In this document: positions 8,320-15,235 of the stretch, one piece after another | Numbering within the stretch: position 1 is the stretch's first letter | Layout of the letters: the number at the start of each line of letters is the position of its first letter | From: Clostridia bacterium | GTDB taxonomy: Bacteria > Bacillota > Clostridia > Christensenellales > Borkfalkiaceae | Direction: 5' to 3' | Length of the DNA: 64,000 bases | NCBI GenBank assembly: GCA_017463325.1 | Contig: JAFTPK010000010.1 | Coordinates: 1 to 64,000 of the forward strand | Made by a program: the position numbers and the translations under genes | The notes under the pieces: model-generated | The model's input: the letters and a program-made list of their open reading frames with translations, nothing else | Databases searched by the model: none | What the model was told of the DNA's origin: nothing

Positions 8320-8332
8320 AGCGGGTACACCA
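8320..8332 (+). repeat. Putative att direct repeat, right copy
   Basis: AGCGGGTACACCA is identical to the 3' end of the tRNA at 676-688. The rest of a tRNA is not present upstream (only a weak AAGTTCGG T-loop resemblance). A tRNA-like terminator follows immediately, as expected for the displaced downstream flank of the original tRNA gene. Confidence 0.65.
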
Positions 8333-8337
8333 ACTTC

Positions 8338-8383
8338 AACCTAAATCAAACATTCAAAAGGTGTTTGTTTTGGGTTGTTTTTT
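8338..8383 (+). terminator. Terminator right of the att repeat
   Basis: AACCTAAATCAAACA pairs with TGTTTGTTTTGGGTT (two mismatches), followed by a T run. It probably once ended the tRNA-Arg transcript before the element was inserted. Confidence 0.6.
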
Positions 8384-8480
8384 GTTGTAAAAGAAAACGG
8401 TGGTTTATATCGGGATAGGCACCGAAGAATCAAAATAATAAATTTGACTCCATCTTTATTTTTTCAACAGGTTAAAAGGG

Positions 8481-8509
8481 TTGAAAAAATTTTAAATATA
8501 TGCTATACT
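8481..8509 (+). promoter_or_regulatory. Promoter of the restriction-modification operon
   Basis: TTGAAA (8481-8486), 17-nt spacer, extended TGC-TATACT (8504-8509). It overlaps an upstream in-frame ATG at 8500, which argues that translation starts at 8551. Confidence 0.7.
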
Positions 8510-8550
8510 ATTTATGGATTAGCGTAACTTTTTATAAGGTGTGTGCAAAT

Positions 8551-9711
8551 ATGACTATAATATCTAAAAAAGATAAGTTGTCGCCATTATTAAAATATCC
8601 TGGCGGTAAAGAAAAAGAATTAAGTTATATTTTGCCCAACTTACCAACAACGGCGAAAAATTATTACGAGCCATTTGTTGGTGGTGGGGCTGTCTATTTT
8701 GCACTTAATGCAGAATATTATTTCTTAAATGATAAATCTGAAGAATTGATTGAATTATATCAATTAGTACAAAAGCAAGATTTAGAATTTTTGAACAAAC
8801 TAAATCAAATTGACCACAATTGGAAAATCATTGAAAGTGTCGTTCTTAATCATTCTGAAGAAATTTCTCAAACTTATTATCAATATAAAAATGGAACGAT
8901 TGATAAATTAAAATTGCATGATAAAATTTCTGCGTTCGTATTGCATAATGCAAACGAATTTAATGGACTTTTATCGCCAGAGTTTAATGTAGGTATTCAA
9001 AATTTTGTTGATGAGCTTATTAAAAGTTTTAAAAATAAAATCGTTAGAATGTCAGAAATTGAAAAAGAAAAGGGCGATTTATCCGAAGAAGATTTTTTGT
9101 CAAATATCGAATGTGCCTTTAAGTCGGCGTTCTATATGCATTTTAGATATTTATATAATCATTCCAAGGAACTTAATTTAAGTAAGGCTTTTTATATAGC
9201 GATATATTACTATATTAGAGAATTTTGCTATTCTTCAATGTTTAGATATAATAGTGATGGGGATTTTAATGTTCCCTATGGCGGTATTTCCTATAATAGA
9301 AAGTATCTTACAAAGAAGATTGAATATTTAAAAGATGCTGAACTTCAAAAGCAATTAAAAAACACAAAAATATCTTGCGCTGATTTCTATGATTTTTTAA
9401 GAGAATATAAACCAACCGTAGATGATTTTATGTTTTTGGATCCCCCATATGATACTGAATTTAGCACATATGCAAAAAACACTTTTGATAAAAATGATCA
9501 AGAACGTCTTGCCGACTATTTAAAAAAAGAATGTGATTGTTTCTTTATGTTAATTATAAAAAATACGGATTTTATTTTAGGTTTATATGAAAATTCCGTG
9601 GATAAGCATGGAAGAAAAATTAATATTTCAAAGTTTGATAAAAAATATTTTGTAAGTTTTCAAAACAGAAACAATAAAGAAGCGGAGCATTTGATTATCA
9701 AAAATTATTAA
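8551..9711 (+). CDS. D12-class DNA adenine-N6 methyltransferase of a type II restriction-modification system (386 aa)
   Basis: SAM-dependent DNA adenine methylase of the Dam/DpnM (D12) family, which protects host DNA from the linked nuclease. Motifs visible are LKYPGGKEKEL near residue 13, the SAM-binding YYEPFVGGGAVYF, and the catalytic DPPY (FLDPPYDTEFSTYA) about 295 residues in. The long insert between them is the target recognition region; at 386 aa it is larger than Dam (about 280). ATG 8551 is chosen because AAGGTG lies 9 nt upstream and the promoter overlaps the earlier ATG. The restriction gene follows after 9 nt. The gene is strongly AT-rich compared with its surroundings, consistent with horizontal acquisition. 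The recognition sequence cannot be read from the protein. Confidence 0.88.
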   Translation: MTIISKKDKLSPLLKYPGGKEKELSYILPNLPTTAKNYYEPFVGGGAVYFALNAEYYFLNDKSEELIELYQLVQKQDLEFLNKLNQIDHNWKIIESVVLNHSEEISQTYYQYKNGTIDKLKLHDKISAFVLHNANEFNGLLSPEFNVGIQNFVDELIKSFKNKIVRMSEIEKEKGDLSEEDFLSNIECAFKSAFYMHFRYLYNHSKELNLSKAFYIAIYYYIREFCYSSMFRYNSDGDFNVPYGGISYNRKYLTKKIEYLKDAELQKQLKNTKISCADFYDFLREYKPTVDDFMFLDPPYDTEFSTYAKNTFDKNDQERLADYLKKECDCFFMLIIKNTDFILGLYENSVDKHGRKINISKFDKKYFVSFQNRNNKEAEHLIIKNY

Positions 9712-9720
9712 GGAGTTTTT

Positions 9721-10512
9721 ATGGCAATTTCAGAAAGTAGTTTACACCCCTATATTAAAGGTTTAGTAGAAGAAAACGGAAAACTTACCGTTACGGAATT
9801 AAATAAATTATTGAGAGAAATTTTAATCTTGGATTCTGATGATTTAACTATTCTTTCAGGCAGAAAAGATGATAAATTTTCTCAAATCGTAAGAAATGTA
9901 GTTGCTCATTCTCCCGAAGGTATTTCAAGTAAGAATGGGTATATTATCGACAAGACAAAAAAGCCCGCCGTTTTTTATGCAAAAGTAGCAATATCGGATG
10001 ATGCAACACAATCCATTATCACGACAGATAAAATAAAAGAACGCAAAGAAAAGAAACGTAAATTTACGGCAAGAAAAGTTGATTTTAAAACAATAAATAA
10101 TGAAAATTCCGCCTTGGGTGATGCAGGTGAAGTCTTTGCTTTAGAATGGGAACGCAATAGATTAAAAGACTTAAATGTTACATTTAATATTTTAGACGAA
10201 GTGATCCATTTTTCAAGAAAATTTGGAGATGGGGCTGGCTACGATATACTTTCTCGTAAAGATAATAATTATGAACTTTTATATATCGAAGTAAAAACTA
10301 CCAAAGGTGGTTTAGATACACCGTTTTATATATCAGAGAATGAAAAAAACTTTATGGAAATATATAAAGAAAACACTTTGATATATCGTGTCTATAACTA
10401 TGATAAGGATACTAATGTTGGAGAAATAGAAATAATTACATACGATAAACTCGTTGCAAATTATGATTTTAACCCTATAACTTACAAAGTCACAAAGAAA
10501 ATGGATATCTGA
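9721..10512 (+). CDS. Type II restriction endonuclease-like protein, DUF3883 domain (263 aa)
   Basis: The C-terminal half carries a DUF3883-type PD-(D/E)xK nuclease core: GDAGEVFALEWERNRL around residue 136, GDGAGYDILSR around 175 (catalytic Asp), YIEVKTTKGG around 198 (E-x-K), then DTPFYISENE. The N-terminal 90 residues look like a small winged-helix or specificity domain (GKLTVTELNKLL...). It lies 9 nt after the methylase with AAGGAG before the ATG, the standard arrangement of a type II system. It shares the low GC of the methylase and is followed by its own terminator. Function as the cognate nuclease is inferred from the motifs and pairing. Confidence 0.8.
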   Translation: MAISESSLHPYIKGLVEENGKLTVTELNKLLREILILDSDDLTILSGRKDDKFSQIVRNVVAHSPEGISSKNGYIIDKTKKPAVFYAKVAISDDATQSIITTDKIKERKEKKRKFTARKVDFKTINNENSALGDAGEVFALEWERNRLKDLNVTFNILDEVIHFSRKFGDGAGYDILSRKDNNYELLYIEVKTTKGGLDTPFYISENEKNFMEIYKENTLIYRVYNYDKDTNVGEIEIITYDKLVANYDFNPITYKVTKKMDI

Positions 10513-10517
10513 CATTC

Positions 10518-10549
10518 AAAGGCGAACGATTAAAAGTCCGCCTTTTTTT
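10518..10549 (+). terminator. Terminator of the restriction-modification operon
   Basis: GGCGAAC pairs with GTCCGCC (one mismatch) followed by T7, 6 nt after the endonuclease stop. Confidence 0.75.
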
Positions 10550-10573
10550 GCATATTGTGAATTTTGTAATCGG

Positions 10574-10795
10574 ATTCTAAAAGTTCACAATTGTCATGTA
10601 TATCTACGCGTTTTAAGAGAAAAAGCGGGATTTACGCAAGAATACGTGGCAACGAAATTACAGCTCGGCGGTTGCGATATAACGCGTAGCGCCGTTGCAA
10701 AGATCGAGGTGGGGCAACGGCATTTATATCCCGACGAAATTATTTTGCTGAAAAAAATTTTAAACGCTCGCTACGACGATATTTTTCAGTTATAG
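10574..10795 (+). pseudogene. XRE-family helix-turn-helix regulator, 5' end missing
   Basis: The frame encodes YLRVLREKAGFTQEYVA...ITRSAVAKIEVGQRHLYPDEI and ends at TAG 10793-10795, a typical small Cro/C1-type HTH protein with the helix pair around TQEYVATKL and ITRSAVAKIE. No ATG, GTG or TTG is available in frame upstream. The first 5-8 residues seem lost near the right edge of the AT-rich restriction island (terminator ends 10549). Truncation during island insertion is the simplest reading; an ATT start at 10574 is possible but unlikely. Confidence 0.6.
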
Positions 10796-10836
10796 TGTAG
10801 GCAAGCGAATCGCGGCGGGAAATTTGCCGTGGGCGC

Positions 10837-10865
10837 TTTACAAATGCAAAAAAGTATGCTATAAT
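10837..10865 (+). promoter_or_regulatory. Promoter of the DUF1508 gene
   Basis: TTTACA (10837-10842), 17-nt spacer, TATAAT (10860-10865), 30 nt before the start codon. Confidence 0.75.
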
Positions 10866-10895
10866 TAAAGTATCAATACCAAGGAGGAAAAGGAT

Positions 10896-11297
10896 ATGGG
10901 AAAATTTGTGATCAAGAAAACGCCTACGGGCGCGTTCAATTTTAGTTTGTACGCCGCGAATATGGAAAAAATTGCCGTCGCGTCACAGGTCTATTCTACG
11001 AAAGCTGCTTGTAAAAAGGGTATGGAAAGCGTTGGTAAAAACGCTGCAAAGTGTATCGCCGAGGAGCGCGTGGAGGATCAGACCTTAAAAACGCCCTCCC
11101 AGAAAACTTGCCCGAAATTCGAGATCTATTTTGATAAGGCGGGCCTGTACCGTTACCGTCTTTTCGCTGCAAACGGGGAAAGTATCGCTATGAGCGAGGA
11201 GGGGTATAAGTCCAAAAGCGGGGTGATGAACGGCATTAAGAGTGTTGCCTTGAACGCCGCGGCGGCGGAAATTGTGGACGAAACGCTTGATAAATAA
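10896..11297 (+). CDS. DUF1508 (YegP-like) protein with two repeats (133 aa)
   Basis: Two copies of the short DUF1508 fold: residues 1-50 (GKFVIKKTPTGAFNFSLYAAN...IAVASQVYSTKAACKKGMESVGKNA) and 71-125 (PKFEIYFDKAGLYRYRLFAANGESIAMSEEGYKSKSGVMNGIKSVALNA). The signature is F-x-L-x-A-x-N-G-x-x-I followed by SE-x-Y-x-[ST]K. The family is small, cytosolic and of unknown biochemical role; YegP is its model member. The start has AAGGAGG 8 nt upstream and the gene is monocistronic between its own promoter and terminator. Confidence 0.88.
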   Translation: MGKFVIKKTPTGAFNFSLYAANMEKIAVASQVYSTKAACKKGMESVGKNAAKCIAEERVEDQTLKTPSQKTCPKFEIYFDKAGLYRYRLFAANGESIAMSEEGYKSKSGVMNGIKSVALNAAAAEIVDETLDK

Positions 11298-11309
11298 AAC
11301 TTGCTTTTA

Positions 11310-11340
11310 AAAGGAGATGCCTAAGTTGCATCTCCTTTTT
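11310..11340 (+). terminator. Terminator of the DUF1508 gene
   Basis: AAGGAGATGC-CTAAGTT-GCATCTCCTT followed by T's. Confidence 0.85.
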
Positions 11341-11350
11341 CATTACTAAA

Positions 11351-11392
11351 AAACAAGCGGCTGCCTAAAATAGGCAACCGCTCGTTTTTTTA
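11351..11392 (-). terminator. Terminator of the GGGGST lipoprotein gene
   Basis: A long stem, CAAGCGGCTGCCTA with TAGGCAACCGCTCG, with T runs on both strands. It probably serves the minus-strand gene ending at 11411. Confidence 0.75.
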
Positions 11393-11410
11393 AGAGGTTA
11401 TTAAAAATGC

Positions 11411-13258
11411 TTATTCAGCCGTCACCCAGGTTTCGGGGAAATCGGTCGTCCAAGTATCCGTCGCTTCGTCGTACGTGATTGTGAACGTAGGATCGTTATT
11501 GAAGATCGTTGCGATATCGGTCGAGTCGTCGCTTCCGCCGTATCCGTTAGGGAGAATCCCAATAACGTACGTTACCGTGCAGGTGAAAACAGTTTCGTCT
11601 TCGTTAGCCGTGTAGGTAAAATTTGCGCCCCAAAGAAGCTTCATTTCCATTACTGCTTGATAGCCAAGTCCATTGAGAGTGTCTTTGCTATCAAAGTAAA
11701 TCGTACCTTCGCCATATTCTATATCAAGGTAATCCAACGGGAGCATGTATTCGCCGACGAAGTTATCGTTTCTAAGTTTTGCCGAAAGAGGAACTATAAC
11801 GTTCGCATTTTCAGGGATCGCAATCGTCGTCGCCGTTCCCGAAAGAGCAAGCTCGATAGTGGCGTTCGCAATGCTGTTTGCTGCGTTCGACTTATCCTGT
11901 GCAACAACGGAAGTCGTCGTGATGTCGGTATTTTGCGTCACGGTAATCTTGGAAACGTTGTAGCTGGAATCGAAGTTGAGGGTGATGGAGTTGTTCGCTG
12001 CGTTCGCTGCAACACCGCCGATCGTTGCAAATACTTCTGCGGGTACCATCTGTTTGATAGGCATATCCAACATTGCGTTGATCTGCGCCGTCATTTGTGC
12101 AAGCGTAGGCATACCGGAAACTTCGCCATCGCCTTCCGTTGCGGGAGCCTGCGAGCCTACCATCATCATAATCAAATCGTAAAGCGTCGTCGTGCCAAGG
12201 CCTTCCTGCGCTGCGATCATAGCTGCGAGGTCGAACGCTTTAATCTGCGTGAGCATAGCTTCTACTTCCGCCTGGGAAGCACCTTCGATTTCCGCATAGT
12301 TGGTGAGAATGGTTTCCACTCTGGGATCGTCCGTTACGGTGTCGATAATGCCCTGCAAGGTGGTTTCATAATTTTCGGTGAGCCATGCGTCGATCGCTGC
12401 AATCGCTTCGTTTACCGTCTTGCCCGCGAATTCGGAAACCTTCGTAACGAGGGTAGCCGCGGTGAGGTCTTCGTCTACGAGTGCAAGCACGTCGTCCAAA
12501 ACTTCTTCGATCGTCGTCGTTTCTTCGATAGCGTTTACGTAAGCAACGAGATCGTTGATCGTGGATTTATAGTCATAGTTCCAGGTTGCCGTGGTGCCCG
12601 TGAAAGTGAACGTTTCGCCCACAAGCTCGCCAAGGCTCGCGAAGAGCTGCGTTTTCTCTTCTGCCGTAATTTCTACCCCTTCAAGAAGCACGCCGATCAT
12701 AGAAGTAGCCGTTTCCAGTTCTTCCATATCCGCAACGTCTTTTCTAAAATTTACGTTGTCCGCGCTCGTGTAAGAGAAACCGTCGATAAGATATGCGTAA
12801 GACGTTTCCGTTTCGTACTCGCCGTTCTTTTCCTCGCGTTCTTCCGTCGTGATTTTAACCTTTGCGTTAAACGCCGTTTCCGTTTTTGCAACCGTCGCTT
12901 CAAGCGCCACCTTTTCTTCGTTGTAATACGTCTTTTCTGTGTAAGTGGTTTCCGTTCCGTCCACCTCTTCTTCCCAGTACGTTTCGTCAACGATATTCGT
13001 CGCGTTCATCTTGATGGTGATCGTTTTTGCGTTTTCGATCTGCGAGGTGAGTGCGGTTATGAGGGAAGTACCCTGTTCGGTAGCCGTAGGGGGAGTGGTG
13101 CCGCCGCCCGTGCTGCCACCGCCGCCAGTACTACCACCGCCGCCGGTGCTACCACCGCCACCAGTGCTGCCACCGCCGCCCGTGTTGCCACACGCCGCAA
13201 ACGAGAAGGTGAGCGCGCCGCCAAGCGCAATCGCCAAAGCTTTCTGCCAAAGTTTCAT
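11411..13258 (-). CDS. Secreted lipoprotein with GGGGST linker, unknown function (615 aa)
   Basis: A lipoprotein signal with lipobox FSFAAC (Cys23) is followed at once by four GGGGST repeats, a flexible spacer holding the body away from the membrane. The mature part is acidic and Thr/Glu-rich with long helical stretches (KTEFAGKTVNEAIAAIDAWL-like) and a beta-rich C-terminus ending in YDEATDTWTTDFPETW. I recognise no catalytic motif. ATG is preceded by GGAGGACATT. The gene is alone between its own promoter (TTGACA-17-TATAAT) and terminator. It could be a surface-anchored binding or structural protein. The 18-bp repeat units could change number by slippage. Confidence 0.75.
   Translation of the reverse strand: MKLWQKALAIALGGALTFSFAACGNTGGGGSTGGGGSTGGGGSTGGGGSTGGGTTPPTATEQGTSLITALTSQIENAKTITIKMNATNIVDETYWEEEVDGTETTYTEKTYYNEEKVALEATVAKTETAFNAKVKITTEEREEKNGEYETETSYAYLIDGFSYTSADNVNFRKDVADMEELETATSMIGVLLEGVEITAEEKTQLFASLGELVGETFTFTGTTATWNYDYKSTINDLVAYVNAIEETTTIEEVLDDVLALVDEDLTAATLVTKVSEFAGKTVNEAIAAIDAWLTENYETTLQGIIDTVTDDPRVETILTNYAEIEGASQAEVEAMLTQIKAFDLAAMIAAQEGLGTTTLYDLIMMMVGSQAPATEGDGEVSGMPTLAQMTAQINAMLDMPIKQMVPAEVFATIGGVAANAANNSITLNFDSSYNVSKITVTQNTDITTTSVVAQDKSNAANSIANATIELALSGTATTIAIPENANVIVPLSAKLRNDNFVGEYMLPLDYLDIEYGEGTIYFDSKDTLNGLGYQAVMEMKLLWGANFTYTANEDETVFTCTVTYVIGILPNGYGGSDDSTDIATIFNNDPTFTITYDEATDTWTTDFPETWVTAE
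13100..13190 (-). repeat. Tandem 18-bp coding repeats (GGGGST linker)
   Basis: Four near-identical 18-bp units encode GGGGST directly after the lipidated Cys. Third positions vary (GGC/GGT, AGC/AGT), so the copies are not freshly expanded. Confidence 0.8.
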
Positions 13259-13325
13259 AATGTAATGTCCTCCTTATTTTCCGTTTCGCCGTTTTTTCGC
13301 GGCGATCTTTTTACGGGTTTATTTT

Positions 13326-13354
13326 ATTATACACGCCAAAAAAAATTTTGTCAA
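13326..13354 (-). promoter_or_regulatory. Promoter of the GGGGST lipoprotein gene
   Basis: On the minus strand TTGACA (13354-13349), 17-nt spacer, TATAAT (13331-13326). Confidence 0.8.
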
Positions 13355-13398
13355 TAGGGTTTTGAAAAATTTTTTTTCGTTCTTGACTTTTTTTATAA

Positions 13399-13427
13399 AA
13401 AAAACGAGCCGTAAGACCCGTTTTTTG
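13399..13427 (-). terminator. Terminator of purC
   Basis: ACGAGCC-GTAA-GACCCGT (G-U allowed) flanked by A and T runs, 12 nt after the purC stop. Confidence 0.7.
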
Positions 13428-13439
13428 CACTATTTTTTA

Positions 13440-14123
13440 TTATCTATTGTTGATCAGCTTGGTAAGCTCGACAGGATCAACGATTTTTCCGTCCTTGTAT
13501 ACGCGCATATTACCCGAGGCGATCTCGTCAATCAGAATAACCTCGCCGCCGTTATAGCCGAACTCAAATTTGATGTCCCAAAGGTCAAGGCCGATAGATT
13601 TCAAATCGTCTGCAACTACCTTGGTGATCGCAAGCGTTTGCTGTTTCATGCTTTCAAACATTTCAGGGGTCATCACGCCGAGTGCCGCAAGCCCCTCGGA
13701 GGTAACGAGAGGATCGCCCTTGGCGTCGTTTTTAAAGGTACATTCGACGTACCCGCCCGTAAGGGGAGTGCCGTCGGCAATGTATTCGCCGTATCTTCTA
13801 ATAAAGCTGCCCGTCGCGACGAGGCGGCAAATGACTTCCAGCCCGTGACCGAATACGGTGGCGGGGAGGACTTCCATGGTGGCGTTTTCAAGATCGGCAG
13901 AAACGTAATGGGTTTTGACGCCTGCCTTTTTCAGTAATTCAAAATAATACACGGACGTTTGGAGGTTGGCTTTGCCGATCCCCTCAATCGTAAGACCGAC
14001 GGTGTTTTCACCCGGGTCGAACACGCCGTCTTTGCCCGTGCAATCGTCCTTGAATTTAAGCATTACGTTGCCGTTGTCAAGGGAGTAAACGTCTTTGGTT
14101 TTGCCTGCGTAAATTTTTTTCAT
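13440..14123 (-). CDS. purC: Phosphoribosylaminoimidazole-succinocarboxamide synthase (227 aa)
   Basis: SAICAR synthase, ATP-dependent ligation of aspartate to CAIR in purine biosynthesis. The N-terminal [14 protein letters not shown] and [12 protein letters not shown] form the ATP-binding strands of the PurC fold. [15 protein letters not shown] is the PurC signature with the conserved Arg pair, and [10 protein letters not shown] plus [13 protein letters not shown] provide the acidic metal-binding residues. The length is typical of the short bacterial form. GGAGAA precedes the ATG. It is alone here rather than in a pur operon, with its own terminator downstream. Confidence 0.95.
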   Translation of the reverse strand: MKKIYAGKTKDVYSLDNGNVMLKFKDDCTGKDGVFDPGENTVGLTIEGIGKANLQTSVYYFELLKKAGVKTHYVSADLENATMEVLPATVFGHGLEVICRLVATGSFIRRYGEYIADGTPLTGGYVECTFKNDAKGDPLVTSEGLAALGVMTPEMFESMKQQTLAITKVVADDLKSIGLDLWDIKFEFGYNGGEVILIDEIASGNMRVYKDGKIVDPVELTKLINNR

Positions 14124-14344
14124 AATTTTTTTCTCCGTAAAAAAGATTTTTTTTACTTTATTATTATAGCAAACTTTTTTTTATATGGCAAGCGTTGAAA
14201 GAAAAATTTTTGTAAAAAAAATTCAGGCGGGCATTACCGTTTGTTTTTTGCTTTGTCGGACGACAAAATTTCTTTATTTTAAAGGGTTTTTAGATTTCTG
14301 CAAAAAAAATTTTAAAAAAAATCAAAAAATTTTTCAAAAACCCC

Positions 14345-14372
14345 TTGACAAATAAAAATTTCGTGCTATAAT
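14345..14372 (+). promoter_or_regulatory. Promoter of the long structured RNA
   Basis: TTGACA (14345-14350), 16-nt spacer, extended TGC-TATAAT (14364-14372). Predicted start about 14379. Confidence 0.8.
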
Positions 14373-14534
14373 AAAGGTACAAAAAGGAAAGGAAGTCACA
14401 AAAAGTGTGAAAAGTTTTCATTTTTCACAAAGATAGTAGCGGAGAGAGGTTCTCCGACGGGTAACCGAGTAGGCCAAGGGGCCGACGCCGTAGGGATGCG
14501 GCAAAAATTCAAGGAAAGGAGGGTACGAAAAGAG

Positions 14535-14567
14535 ATGATTCCTTCCCACGAAGAGGCGAAAGCCTAA
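14535..14567 (+). CDS. Very short ORF in the long RNA (MIPSHEEAKA)
   Basis: Ten codons from ATG 14535, with AAGGAGG at 14516-14522, a rather long 12-nt spacing. Listed with low confidence because the three downstream short ORFs have better-placed ribosome binding sites. Confidence 0.25.
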   Translation: MIPSHEEAKA

Positions 14568-14769
14568 AAGGTAGGAGTTAAAACGAATTTTCAGAACGGG
14601 ACAAATGGGAGGTTGACGAATTTCCGGTAGGTACTCGGCAGCCGAAGGGCGGAAAGGAGTTTTAACAGGCACGAAAAAGGAGGGTGCTCGGCGGGGCGTC
14701 TAAGAGTTTCGGAAACCGAGGAGAGCGGCCGCGGAAAAACCGCTTAAATAAAAGCGAAGGAGGCGTAGT

Positions 14770-14814
14770 ATGAAAGCCGTAACTTCGAGAAGAGGGGAAA
14801 CCAGAGCAGGCTAA
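14770..14814 (+). CDS. 14-codon ORF 1 in the long RNA (MKAVTSRRGETRAG)
   Basis: ATG 14770 follows AAGGAGG (14757-14763) by 6 nt. The last eight residues RRGETRAG are shared with ORF 2, and codon differences in that segment are synonymous (AGA/CGC, GCA/GCG, stops TAA/TGA). The stop falls in the loop of the GGCT/AGCC hairpin. A basic short peptide, or a leader peptide coupling translation to RNA folding, are both possible. Confidence 0.45.
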   Translation: MKAVTSRRGETRAG

Positions 14815-14867
14815 GTTAGCCCGAGTAGAAAGCTCGGGAAAACAGAAAAGAAAAGGAGGATAAGCAA

Positions 14868-14912
14868 ATGATGCAAAAAACTCCAAGAAGAGGGGAAACC
14901 CGCGCGGGCTGA
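14868..14912 (+). CDS. 14-codon ORF 2 in the long RNA (MMQKTPRRGETRAG)
   Basis: ATG 14868 lies 8 nt after AAGGAGG (14853-14859). It lies 98 nt downstream of ORF 1, with the same length and the same C-terminus RRGETRAG. The stop TGA again falls in the hairpin loop. Confidence 0.45.
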   Translation: MMQKTPRRGETRAG

Positions 14913-14970
14913 GTTAGCCCGACGGAAAAGTCGGGAAAACGGTCCAAAAAAATCCAAGGAGGTACGGGAA

Positions 14971-15015
14971 ATGGTAAAATTCAGAGTATCTCAAAGGTAT
15001 TCAATCAAGAAATAA
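14971..15015 (+). CDS. 14-codon ORF 3 in the long RNA (MVKFRVSQRYSIKK)
   Basis: ATG 14971 lies 8 nt after AAGGAGG (14956-14962) and 103 nt downstream of ORF 2. It has exactly the same length but an unrelated, also basic, sequence and no RRGETRAG. A fourth possible ORF of 11 codons (MHNEIAEQNVG, 15034-15069) follows with only a weak GAGG. Confidence 0.35.
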   Translation: MVKFRVSQRYSIKK

Positions 15016-15195
15016 CAAAGTGAGGGCAGACCAATGCACAACGAAATCGCGGAGCAGAACGTCGGCTAAAAACCGTGGAAAGAAAGAGCGGTAACGAAAA
15101 CGTCGTACCGCAAGGAGAATTTCCAAAATAAAAACACGGATACGGCTGACAGAGGAAAAGCTCCCTAAAAAACGACAATTGAATAAGAAAAAGAT

Positions 15196-15235
15196 ACGCC
15201 CCTCGGAACGTAGAGGGGCGTTAGTTTTTATTTTT
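15196..15235 (+). terminator. Terminator of the long RNA
   Basis: ACGCCCCTC-GGAACGTA-GAGGGGCGT followed by a T-rich tract that runs into the stop codon of the convergent gene at 15228. Confidence 0.85.

Larger units (their letters stand above)
14379..15235 (+). ncRNA. Long purine-rich structured RNA of about 850 nt, unidentified class
   Basis: A strong promoter and an intrinsic terminator bound 850 nt without a normal gene. The strand is purine-rich and full of local hairpins: GTGAAAA/TTTTCAC, CGGAGA/TCTCCG, GGCC-AAGG-GGCC, GCCG/GCGGC region. A module occurs twice 98 nt apart (14788-14838 and 14886-14935): AGAAGAGGGGAAACC, GGCT/AGCC, then CCCGAG/CTCGGG in one copy and CCCGAC/GTCGGG in the other, a covariation. 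Four or more AAGGAGG boxes lie inside, several heading 10-14-codon ORFs. Size and complexity recall ornate large RNAs such as ROOL, GOLLD and OLE, but I cannot match it to one. It lacks RNase P and tmRNA hallmarks. Confidence 0.7.

Noticed and set aside
11657-13357. A 566-aa plus-strand frame opposite the GGGGST lipoprotein
   Set aside because: Antisense shadow of a codon-biased gene; composition (Phe/Arg/Val-rich) is not protein-like, while the minus strand has a signal peptide, ribosome binding site, promoter and terminator.
14418-14886. Two minus-strand ORFs of 84 and 74 aa inside the long RNA region
   Set aside because: No ribosome binding site and low-complexity Phe/Pro/Ser content caused by the purine-rich opposite strand.
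14379-15235. Long RNA as RNase P RNA, tmRNA or a group II intron
   Set aside because: None of the RNase P conserved blocks, no tmRNA tag or tRNA-like ends, and no domain V or reverse transcriptase were found.
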